From: Gordionus sp. m RMFG-2023
Taxonomy: Eukaryota; Nematomorpha; Gordioida; Chordodea; Parachordodidae
Length of the DNA: 64,000 nt
NCBI RefSeq assembly: GCF_954871325.1
Contig: NC_088777.1
Coordinates: forward strand, 32,899,366 to 32,963,365
Reading direction: 5' to 3'
The notes under the pieces: model-generated
Database searches by the model: none
Told to the model about the DNA's origin: nothing
What the model saw: only the letters and a program-made list of their open reading frames with translations
Made by a program: the position numbers and the translations under genes
Part shown: positions 32,720 to 43,214 of the stretch, piece by piece
How positions within the stretch are numbered: the stretch's first letter is position 1
How the letters are laid out: each line of letters begins with the position of its first letter

Positions 32720-34990
32720 AGAACGGAGATGGTGTGACGCAGGGAAACAAAAATGAAAAAGGGACGTAAGTGTTGTCTAGGATAGCTCTTTGGCTAGAAG
32801 ACTACCATTGAAACTGATATAATTAGCTTTGAGAATCGCTATGGATAATCGTTGACGAAGAAAAAAAACCCTCTCGAGGTTCTTCTGAGAGTTTGCTGAT
32901 TTGTGATCCTAAGTTTTTGAAAAATTCTAAGGCGAATTTGCCGAAGGTGCCAAGAGTGGTTGATATGATTGGGATGAAGCAATGATCGTTCATTATCTGT
33001 GTATTTAGAAGTTTTAAGTTGTTCCTTCTGGTCAAGGATGTTGATGGCGTGGTTGGATGGGGCCAAGGGGTCAATACAGGAATAGTCCCATACCAAAAGT
33101 TGGCCTCTCCTCAATGGGATTTGAGAGATCCCGTATGGACGTTTACCGTCAGATCTAAAAAGACCCTGTGGTTCTAGAGTGGAAGGAATTTGGGCGGATT
33201 TCAGTGCATGTTGGATAATTGTATTACATTGCTTGTGTCTGATGAATCGTCCATTGCAGGAGCGACAATGTAAACTATGTCTACCCTTCGAGTCAACTGG
33301 CGAGTTGCACCCTGAGCCGATGTGAGGGTGAGTGATGGAACAATTTAGACGAATGCCGATGGCGTGGGTAAATTCATTGTTGGATAGTTGAAGCTGAAGA
33401 TTGGTAGATGGGATGGCCTCAAGAAACTCATGTCCCGTACCATTGAGCAGGGAAGAGAATAGGGTGCGGTCGGTAGATTGCATGCTAGATAAGAGAGTTT
33501 CAACGCAGCGAGCAACCACTGGTGCATCCCAGTCTTTCTGTCTATGGGCTGTGGGGGGATGAGAATCAGCATTGATCCTTGTTTTCCAAATATCCATAGC
33601 CACGATTAAGGAAAGGTCTTCTTTAGAATTATGGGCGGTGGTTATTGGCTTTGTCAAGAGACTACTCGATATGAAGGTAGTTATTGCTAAGTCATGTGGA
33701 GATCTGATGCCGAGACCACCACAAATTTGGTTGGAAGAGTTGCTTGGGCCCAAGCGGTTTCGTTGAATCTGATATTTACTATTTTTTGGTTAAGTCCTTT
33801 ATTCCTTTTTCGTAAGTTTGGAGAGGAATAGGATATTTAAAAATTGGTGTTGAAAGAAGTGCGTAAAGAATCCTTGGTATAAAAAAGAAATTTTTTAGCA
33901 AAAAAAAGGACTTGTGTGATGGAAGAAGTGTAAAGATGTCCTCCAGTTTAAGGACTATGTCGAGTGTGGAATAAAGAAAGGTGCTTATTGCCTCGTGTCA
34001 GGCGATCCTAGATGTGTTAATTCAACGCTTGATGTGAATTTGAAATCGTGAGTGTTGGGAGCATTAGAATTTAAATGTGAGAATTCAGATTTTCTCTGGT
34101 TAAGCGAAAGTCCAATGGCTGTGCCCATTTCTTTAATTATGTTGACTGCTTGGCGATTTCACTACAGGGACCACTCAAGATTCCATCATCAATACACCAA
34201 GCGTGGAGCGATAGAGTACATGGTTATTGATTTTATCATGTCATTGATTCCAAGACTAAAGATAAGAGATCCGAGAGGGTCACCCTGTTGGATACCCTCG
34301 ACAGAAAGTATCTTTTCTTTGTTGAATTGTAAGATTGTTGGTGATTGGTAGCAAGAGAAAAGAAATTTGGTGTAAGCGGTGAAATGGAAGCAAGTTGAAT
34401 GTAGGAACGTGTTGCGCGAAAGAGTGTTGTAGGCGTTAGAGAAGTCAATTTTTACTAGAGATTCGTTTTTTGGGTTATTTTCAAGGTGAATTCTTGTTAA
34501 GTGCACAGCAGCTTCACACCCACCAGGTATCCCTACACTAAGTTGGTAGGGGCTTAGAATGTGTGCGGCATCGTGTTTGATTCTAGATGCGATTAATTTA
34601 GCGACCAATCTACGGTAAGTTGAACCAATGGCGATGGGCCGAATGTCCTTGTTTGGTTTTTGAAGCGCGATGAGTCTGGCACCGAAGAGTAAGGGGGTAA
34701 TAAAGCTGGGTACATCTCCATTTAGGATTTTGTTGACTAAGTTTGTGATTTTAGTGAGAATTGAAACCTGTGTACAGATCACAGGAGAGGTAATGTCCTG
34801 TAAAAAAATTGGTCTAATCCCATCTAGACCATGAGCCGAATCCCGATGAAAAGATAGGATTGCTTTCCTTACTTCTTCCTGTGTGAAATCTGCTGCACAA
34901 TGGAAGTGGGGTTGGGGCAATATTGGCATAAATGTTGTTGTGGGATGCTTTGATCGAAGCTTAATTAAGGTATCTAAATTGGATTCCGCC
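32720..34990 (-). mobile_element. LINE with restriction-like endonuclease end, GC-richer than its surroundings
   Basis: On the - strand, 34929-34189 gives reverse transcriptase blocks: DSAHGLDGIRPIFLQ, GARLIALQKPNKDIRPIAIG, SLVKIDFSNAYNTLSR and GIQQGDPLGSLIFSLGI; CIDDGILSGP follows after a frame change. 33753-32839 gives the C-terminal part: a Cys/His segment (GSGCNSPVDSKGRHSLHC), then FRSDGKRPYGISQIPL and GQLLVWDYSC. The PD-like RPxG...WDxT pattern after a Cys/His finger is like the restriction-like endonuclease of R2/CRE-type LINEs. The copy is 5' truncated, has about two frame breaks and ends in an A/T run near 32720. Its GC content is visibly higher than the flanks. Confidence 0.82.
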
Positions 34991-35535
34991 AGAGTGTCAT
35001 TGGTTGAAATGTTTTTTAAAAAAAATAATCACTTCCTCTTTCCTTTCCTCCTCTTTTTAATAAATTATTATTTTCATTTGTTTTCATGATACTTTTAAAA
35101 TAAATAAGATCAAGAGCTGTTTAAAATTTTTTTTATAAAAATTAGGGGGGGGGGAATTATTTTTTAATCCCTCCCCTTATTTCTTTCTCCCAAAATAAAT
35201 CTATTTTTTTTAAATAAATTTTGGGCTATGCCATAAAGTTATAAAAAGTAAAATTTTTTTGTTTTTTTTAACATTAATATAATTTTTTTTAATAAATATA
35301 TTTTGTTAAAATAAATAAAAGAATATACATACTCAATATCAATATATAAAATCAATTACAGATAAAATTATTGAAATTATTCAATATCACAGAAAATAAA
35401 ATTTCTGCACTTATGAAATCAGGCACCGATCATATTGTAAATATATGATGAATTCCATATCCCTTCAATTTTTCTTAAATTTTGTATACTAGTAGTATAT
35501 ACTATAACTAAGAAAATATGAAATTTTACCTTCCA
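34991..35535. other. No gene recognised
   Basis: A/T-rich, with a G run near 35143-35152 and a C-rich stretch after it. Nothing codes. Confidence 0.45.
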
Positions 35536-36155
35536 ACACTGTTTACCCGCTAAGATATGGCCGTTTAAAGAGCGGAAAAATTGTACATGAGTCAACCCTA
35601 AAGGCCTTTTGATCGAAAAAATGATCTGGATATTGGGTCAGATGAAAAAAAGCAACCCACACCTTAGATAGTCCTTTAAAAAACGACCCATATTTTAGAT
35701 CGGATACAATAAAATGACTACAACTTTGGGTTGAAGTCGTAAAAAACGACCCGATGTTTGAGTCTGAGTCGAAAAAAGGACCCAACTATTCGTCTTCTAG
35801 TCGACTAAAGTATATAACTCGTATAACGACTTAATAAGTTTTTTAAATTAACTATCGATTGATACCTCTAATAACCATATATTTATATACTTTTATAAAT
35901 TCAATAAGAAATATTAAAATATATGTGTCTGTGCTCGGGGTTCATGCCATAGCTGATTAGTCGATTTTAGAGCCAGGTCTGGGTATTAAACAACCAATTA
36001 ACAACACTAATATAAGTAATCGAGTTTCATAAAATTTAAGTTAACCTGAGTTCACGACTCAAATTCATAACTCGAGTTCATGACTCAAGTTCAGAACTCG
36101 AGTTGTAAAAATGAGTCGACTAATCGACTCAAAACTCGACTATTTAACAATACTA
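35536..36155. repeat. MITE-like block with foldback-family termini
   Basis: 35540-35830 repeats ACGACCC/GACCCA motifs on an A/T background. 35998-36013 (TTAACAACACTAATA) and 36140-36152 (TTTAACAATACTAG) match the right terminus of the foldback family at 12217 and 17165. Between them lie ACTCGAGTT and GAGTCGACTAATCGACTC palindromic units. Probably one or two worn non-autonomous relatives. Left ends were not found. Confidence 0.45.
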
Positions 36156-36179
36156 GCTCAGACAATAATGATATTAATG

Positions 36180-37380
36180 AAATGGAAGGTACCCTGGAAG
36201 AAATTGTTCTAAATAACAATAATTAACAATAATACACATTTTCCATTTCCAAAATTTGAAAAATATTTTCAAATTAATGTAAAAACAAAAGGTGGCTACA
36301 AATTTATTTGTTTAAAATGTAAAAAAATATATCCTCAAATAAATCTAGTAGCTATAACTTCAAGAAACACCTAAAGGTAATTGTCATTAAATTCTAATTG
36401 TATTTCTCTCTATAAGAATGTTCATGCCAACAGTTTTAAAGAGATAGAAAAACATCTTAATAATTTTAGTATAGGAGAGAATACATCCAAAAAGACCAAT
36501 CCAATTCAAGCTAAATTTATTATTAATAATGAAAATGCCAATATTTTTCCGATATTGGCTGATAAAGTCATTTTCGATTTTATAATTAATACAGCTCAAC
36601 CAATGTCTTTGGTTGATAATCCATCATTTATCATGATGATTTAAGCTCTATCCCCTGGTGCAACAAATTTTATGTCACCAGACCTAATGACAAAGATAGC
36701 AGATAACTTTAAAGTGATGAAAGATGCTCTAATAGCAGAGTTGTCAAAGATATCCTATATATGTACCACGGCAGATATTTGGATCATAACAGAAGATAAA
36801 ACTTATTTATATTTATAAATTGATCTGATATTAATATTTTTAGAGCTTATTTGGGAATCACAGGCCATTAGCTAGACCCTAAGACTTTAAAAAGAAGATC
36901 TGTAAAATTAGTCCTTAATAAGATAATAGGATGCTAGACATGCGATGTACTTGCAAATAAAATTCATGATTCATCCCAATTTTAAACTAAACTGGCCATA
37001 TATCAATTCCAATGATGCTAAAGATCAACGTGATAGGCTCATGGTAAAGCTGAATAGTCTCATACCTAACAAAGATGCCCCAGTTACAACAGCAAAAACG
37101 ATTTTCACTGATAATTTTTTTGAAATAAAGGATACTATTATAATAGAAAAACTCTAGACGCGTTTTTAATATCTAAAAATACTCTAATGAGTATTTTTGA
37201 TAATTTTTCTTATATTAAAAATATGTATATAAAATAATACTGCCTTGCCCTCAAGTGCTAGTGTTGATAGATTATTTAGGTAGGCGAAACTTATACTTTC
37301 TGATTGTCGCCTTATGGGAACGATAGTATAGTATAGAAATTATTTTATTATTAAAATGCAACAAAATACATAAAAGATGA
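36180..37380 (+). pseudogene. Decayed hAT transposase
   Basis: A BED-finger end ending NFKKHLK at a GTAATT donor (about 36355-36376), then ISYICTTADIW (about 36750-36780), and a dimerisation end TALPSSASVDRLF near 37240-37280. The order and spacing are hAT, but most of the core is missing and there are many stops. It is directly upstream of the deletion derivative at 37501 but belongs to a different copy. Confidence 0.65.
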
Positions 37381-37500
37381 ATATTACCATAAATAGTTAC
37401 CTTTATTCCATAAATTATAGTATTTTTCCCATAAATTTTTTTATAATCAAAACTAACTATATTTAAATATTTATAAATGTTGATTTTTATGTATTATATC

Positions 37501-38771
37501 TAGTGCTGTGAAGTAACGTCAAAAAAGTAACATCGTTACTAACGACGTTACTTTTTTTTGAAGAAAAGGAACGCCATTCGTTACCTTCATCTAAAGGTAC
37601 CGAGTAACGGTAACGCGTTACTTTTTTTGATTAATGGTAACGCAAAACTTTACTTTACTCGTTACTTTATATTTTTTCTTAAAAAATATCAATAAAAAGA
37701 AAAACATATTTTATTGTATTATAAAATTACTTTTATTTATTTTTTAATTCTTAATATTAATAATTTAAGCCGAGTTTTAATTCATATCAACCACTTCCAA
37801 CATTTTTTTTTAAATTCTCGTTGTTAAATTATCAGTGGAAATTAATATTCAATCAAAATTCAAAGTAAATATAATAATATTATTAATTAATTTATAATTT
37901 ATTTTAAAAGAATAATATGTCCATAGTATACTTACTTCTTCAGATGAAGAAGATTTAATCCTTCCCTGGCCCCAATTTGAATTATATTTTAAACAAGAAA
38001 ATTAATGGTACCAAGTCTACACTTTGTAAATGTAAATTATGTCCTAACGCAAATATTTCAACGTCAATGTCAAGTAGCTCAAACTTAAAAAAACATTTGA
38101 AGGTAAAGAATGAATTAATATTGATTCCTTTATCCATCACACACACTAGAATATTTTCAGATAATGATAAATTTTTTTTTGATCAGGAAATGAATGAAGA
38201 TCTCTGTAAAGATGATCTCTCAAGCTTTTTTCAAAATAAAGATATTTCCTTAAATATTTTTAATAAATTCCCCGAATTGAAATTTTTGTTTATTAAATAT
38301 AACACCACTCTCCCATCCTCTGCGCCAATTGAACGTGTGTTTAGCACGGCGAAAGCTGTGTTGAGTACTAAGTACTTATATTTATCTGATCAAAATTTTG
38401 AAAATCAATTGTTGTTAAAAATAAATTAAAAATTGTTACATAAAGATGTTATCTTATATTATATTATTTTTGTATAATTTTATTCATATTATAATTATAT
38501 ATGAAAATTTTATTATAAAAAGATCTTATCTTATATGTTCTTTTTGTATAGTTTAGTTTATTATATATTATCGGAAAAAAATAAATATTTTTTTGCATTA
38601 TATATAACATTTAATTTTTTTAAGTAACGAGTAGCCCGTTACTTTTTTGAAAAGTCGGTAACGCGAGTTCCTTTTGTAAAATAATAACGAGTAACGGTAA
38701 CGCGTTCCATTTTTCAGATGTAACGAGTAACGGTAACGCGTTTCTTTTTTGTAGTAACGTTTACAGCACTA
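37501..38771 (+). mobile_element. hAT deletion derivative with perfect 8-bp duplication
   Basis: Starts TAGTGCTGTGAAGTAACG and ends CGTTTACAGCACTA, flanked by ATTATATC on both sides (37493-37500 and 38772-38779). Subterminal regions carry many GTAACG/CGTTAC copies (37512-37665 and 38625-38760), probable transposase-binding sites. It is only 1271 bp long, and the whole catalytic core is absent. Clean ends and a perfect duplication point to recent movement by a transposase supplied elsewhere. Confidence 0.93.
37977..38429 (+). CDS. Short hAT-derived protein: BED finger joined to hAT dimerisation domain
   Basis: An uninterrupted 150-codon frame. Residues 15-45 hold the BED finger start (CKCKLCPNANISTSM...SSNLKKHLK). 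Residues about 100-150 hold the hAT C-terminal dimerisation motif (LPSSAPIERVFSTAKAVLST). The DDE catalytic core and the helical insertion are deleted. The HLK is followed by GTAAAG, the donor used in full-length relatives, so the frame reads through a former intron start. Splicing to the visible AG sites would break the frame. The last zinc ligand, normally supplied by exon 2, is missing, so DNA binding may be weak. Such a protein could pair with full-length transposase, but that is inference. Confidence 0.6.
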   Translation: MNYILNKKINGTKSTLCKCKLCPNANISTSMSSSSNLKKHLKVKNELILIPLSITHTRIFSDNDKFFFDQEMNEDLCKDDLSSFFQNKDISLNIFNKFPELKFLFIKYNTTLPSSAPIERVFSTAKAVLSTKYLYLSDQNFENQLLLKIN

Positions 38772-38779
38772 ATTATATC

Positions 38780-39148
38780 TATAACAATTGTATTATAAGA
38801 AAAAATAAAAAAATTTATTTCTAAATTTTTTTTACAAAAAGTAGCCAAAGCCACTTTTAAAACTATTTTTTATTTGAATTTAACACTTTAAAAAAAAAAA
38901 TTTTTTTTGGCAGGGAACGAGGCTCAGAGCCACTCCTCAAAATTTGGAAATGTGGCTAAAAATTGAAAATAAATGTGCGGGTGTTTTAACTCCCATGGCC
39001 TCCCCGATAGTACACATCTGTACTTCACCAACAATTATATTTACACTACAAACCATCATCACATTTTTTTTAAATATTAATTAGAAGAAAGAAAACTATC
39101 ATACAATGATAGATTTATACTTATTTCTCATCATTGTATAAGAAGAAC
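38780..39148. other. No gene; short GC patch
   Basis: AT-rich, with a patch at 38910-39020 (GGCAGGGAACGAGGCTCAG and ACTCCCATGGCCTCCCCG) that looks like a worn MITE. No frame. Confidence 0.4.
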
Positions 39149-41960
39149 CTAATAATTTTTTTTAATATGAAGGTGTTCTTCAATAGGATCATTCATGTTA
39201 TAATCAATAATATAATGTTTAATGATAGAATTATAATCTAAAAAACCACCTGAAGATGGATGTAATGCATATACAGCTCTTTATATATATTATTATTTTT
39301 ATTATATTTCATTTGTCATTTATATCAAAAACGGGTAAAGATATATATTTGTAAAAGAAATCTGTTTTTATCATATCAAAGGGAAGAACTATATCATCCA
39401 CGAACAGAGTTATTCAATATGGAAGATCGTTTTCTCATGTTAGACTGAGGGTTATATTTATATAAATTATAAAAGTATTAAGTTTTATCAAAAAGTAAAG
39501 TAAAAGATAAAATCAGATTTTAATTTTGATTTAGGTCTACAAACATACTAATCGAATAATTGTCTTATTCGTATTTGATTCTTACTAATAATAAATTCAT
39601 TATTCAATTCGAAATTAAATTTTTTTATGAATAGATGGGATGTGATATTTTAAAATGGGAGTCTACTAAAGTAAACTAATTGTCATCAGCGTACCAGAAT
39701 TTACTGAAAATGATAATCAAAAAGCCCAATTATTTTATAACGCTATCCAAACAACTGGCCAAAAACACACCCTATTTTCGCTAAATTTTATGTGGAGAAT
39801 AATAGATTATAACACTTTCAAGAACATCAATTTTTTTTAAGCTTGGGCCACATAATTGCATCCTGATATTAGTACCAAAGTTAACTTTTGGGAATAGCAA
39901 CCTACATGAATAGCCCTTGCAGGCTTAGCCCATCATTCATGCACTTCTGAAATATTACCTTTAGTTACATTTGCGCCATCGATGACTGTGCCACACATCT
40001 CCTTTAATTGAATTTTGTTACAGGTTTTTATAATAGTATATTAGTTAATAATTACTCATCCAGGCCATCGACCTCTTTAATAGAGAAAAAAAAGTTTCAC
40101 CTGGACTATCTTCTTTTACATATCTGATACAGATACTGAACATATAGATATCATGAGTATCATTAGCCATAACTGCCTAATAACCAAATTTTAAATTTGT
40201 GAGGTTATAAAACTCAAAGTTACATTCTCAACTGTAGTTATCATTTGATTTTCTGACTTAAGTGATGAATATTGAGTATGTTAGGTGGTTGATAATCTTT
40301 GAAAAGGGCCATATTCTCTTAAACTTGACTGAAAGAATTCTATTATTAATCAATTGAAGTAATTATTAATACCTATATAATAAAATTCAGAAGATTTTGA
40401 TGTTCAATCGCAAAAGGACCTGGATAGAAAGTTATATTATTTTTGATGAATTGTCAGTAAAAGGGGGAGGGGGGAGGTTTGAGGAATAACCCTCTTCCTC
40501 TAGATTTTATTTAGACGAAAAGAGGAAATTTAGGGTTGAACTCCCATCTACCTTGGAAAATATGAAAGGAGTAAAATTTGTTTTCGTAATTATTTAATTT
40601 TAAATTGATAAAAATCTTTTTTTAAATTTTCTTCTTCTATTTCTATAAATTAATCTCATAAATTTCTTCTTCCATATAGGATCGACTTTTGATCTTTTCC
40701 ATTTCCAAGTGCTACTTAGTAAATATATTATAAAACAATAGCTCTACCCTAGAGATTGAGAGTAAAAACTATCTAGCGTAATCCTTTTCATTTTCCCATA
40801 ACCTTTCCATCTTGTTTTGGTATCACATTTTCCAAATACAGTTTATTTCTTTTTATGCTTACGCTACTGAATTATAAAAGTAACGGAATTCAATTCAATG
40901 TTGTAGCAGATCAATTAATAGCAAATTAAAAATTTTTTTATTACAGTTGCTTTTAGTGCATCTATATTTTTTATTTTCTAATAATCTTTTTATTTATTCT
41001 CTGCCAAACTGATTGAAGCATTAAACGAAAATGTGTACTAATTAAGAATTACATATTAGTTAAGTTAAGCTTTATAATTAATGCTGTAAAAGGCTTGATA
41101 AACTGTATATTTAAGGCTGCTGAGATTCAATATCATATCAAATTTTTGAAAATATAAGATCAAATATATAATAAGATTTTAATTATTTTATTTTATTTAT
41201 CTATCTATAATATAAATAGAACAAATAATATCTATAAAAGATCGTAAAATCATAAGATATAAAAACATTTAAATCTGGACCTTAATGTTTTTAGGTGTAA
41301 TTGATTTTTGAATCACAATTCAAAATCCGATATTAAGATGCGAAACATACGTCATTATCGTTTTTATTTCGCTTATAACTCGGGTTCTGTTCAGTTACTG
41401 ACAAAATTGATATATAAGTTATTAAGTACTAATTAGTTTATATTGGAGCAACCCAAATATTCACCATGGATTTCATATTCCAAAATATATACTTAAATCT
41501 AGAAAGATTAAAATATAAGTATAATTGATGTTAACTTTTATCGATCCCATTTTTGTCTGGTAAAAAGTTAATCATATTTTTTTTTACCTTACTCTGTATG
41601 TTCCAAATAGCCCGAATACATGTCATCTTCACTTTCTAAAATAGAAAAATGAGCTCCATCATCTATTAACTACAATATTTTAATATAAATTAAAATCGAA
41701 ATCTTATTGCAATTAGGCCCTGGAAAGGATATATCAACAAAGTCCTAACTATCATATATAACCGCCTATAAAAATTTATAAATAACCATAATAAAATATA
41801 AACCATATTTGAATAAAATAGACACTAAGAAAAGAAAAGCGTAGTGAAAAATATTTGAAGGTAACAGCTGAGAATAAAAGATACGTCATTTAGATTACCG
41901 TGTTTTTCACTATACTTCAACGCGAATTCGCGCTGTGAATGCAGTATTAGTCGACGACAT
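39149..41960 (-). CDS. Unidentified host gene, multi-exon
   Basis: Exons in - strand order. 41960-41916 begins with ATG (MSSTNTAFTARIRVE) before GTATAG. 41669-41593 follows ATTGTAG and reads LIDDGAHFSILESEDD...YLEHT, ending two bases into a codon before GTAAGG. 40863-40803 follows CAGTAG and starts with the one base needed, reading VSIKRNKLYLENVIPKQDGK before GTTATG. A possible 13-codon exon is at 39444-39406 (SNMRKRSSILNNS). The likely last exon 39278-39149 reads AVYALHPSSGGFLDYN...EEHLHIKKNY and stop. Phases agree across the first three exons. The join to the last exon is unresolved. The family is not recognised; the acidic and basic stretches do not indicate a function. A hAT relic (39640-40330) lies in an intron. 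Confidence 0.55.
39640..40330 (-). pseudogene. ZMYM-type hAT relic in an intron
   Basis: From about 40165 leftward on the - strand: VMANDTHDIYMFSICIRYVK, then GETFFSIKEVDGLDE, then (40000-39840) VIDGANVTKGNISEVHE, IHVGCYSQKLTLVLISGC and KKIDVLESVIIYY. The order (A-D-E-T-x-D strand, DGA, C-x-x-x-LNLVL) is that of the zinc-finger-MYM hAT group. Multiple stops and frame changes. Confidence 0.65.
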
Positions 41961-43214
41961 AGGTAACGCCCAACAAATCTGCATTTAACATTTATTTTTG
42001 GATATCCAATACTATATGTTTATAATATATATTTTCAAAAATCGTCGATTTTGAGAAGCGTCTGCGACCTAGTCTGTGAAGGTATATTAGAGGTGCAATG
42101 CTAACGTTTGATAAAAAGATATTTTGGCAGATAGAGGGTCTGGTAAAAGCTAAAGTTTTTAAACTCATAATTATTTTTTTAAATTTTATTCAATGAAAAT
42201 TATTTCTTGGATAAAAAAAATCCAAAAACTATCCCGAATTAACCTACCCTAATCTCAACCTAAACCTACACAAAACCTCCCTTTCCATTTATATTTTTTT
42301 GTAGAAGTTATTTTTATTGTATATACCATTATAATATTAAAAAAATATATAAATTAATCATTAAAACTTTTATATAAATTTTTATTATTGTTGTAAAATG
42401 AAATATTATATAAAATAATTCGTATCCGCGAGGGTTAAAAAAATTTGGGGACATTTTTGTTATTTATAAAATAAAGAGTTATGAAATGAAACACAAATAT
42501 ATTATATGTAATAATGGTATAATATAAATTGAAATTAAGCAAAAAAACAGTTATATATATATTTTAGTATAAGAAAAGAAATAAATAAAATATTAATGTT
42601 AAATCTCAGGGGCAAAATTCTAGAATTCTATCACCCAGAATAATCTGTCTAATTTTAAATTTATGACCATCCTACCTTGGTCCTTTAGAGAAAATATTAT
42701 AATGTCCCTAACTCTTTCTTATTCGTTCTTATTTTTACCATTGAGCCCGAAAATTCAGTTGCTGGGGGCAAAATTTTAGTTTAAATATTTGTTAAAAAAT
42801 CTGGTAAGCGGCTGCCAAGCCAATGTTAATGTCATTGATTTTTATAGTTTAATAAACAAGTATAAATTTAATATAACAAGTATTAAACCTATAATTTAAC
42901 TACTATATTATTTACGCTTTGTGATATAAAAATAATAATGTTGGATATTATTATTTTTTTTATTAAAAAATGTTTTGATTTTCAAAAACAAAATAATCAA
43001 ATATGAAGAAATATTTCTAAAATAATTTATTTTATAAACTTCCTAATTTTATTACATTTTTATTAAAATACCTCAAAAATCGACTTTTGAGAAGAATTTT
43101 TATAATTAAAATCACCGACGTAAGGGGAATGAATATATTTTATATAAAGATATTATCAATATATTTATTCCTTTTTTCCAAATCAGAATATATTCTTACA
43201 GTATAAATTATCAA
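41961..43214. promoter_or_regulatory. Divergent intergenic region between two host genes
   Basis: About 1.25 kb between two start codons pointing apart (41960 leftward, 43215 rightward), so promoters for both genes should lie here. No TATA element can be singled out in such A/T-rich DNA. Just inside the left gene is the CGCGAATTCGCG palindrome (41921-41932, within exon 1). Near-direct copies of GGGGCAAAATTYTAG occur at about 42611 and 42767. Confidence 0.4.

Noticed and set aside
33345-34448. Additional frames overlapping the LINE at 32.7-35.0 kb
   Set aside because: Shadows of the reverse transcriptase and endonuclease frames, favoured by the higher GC content there.
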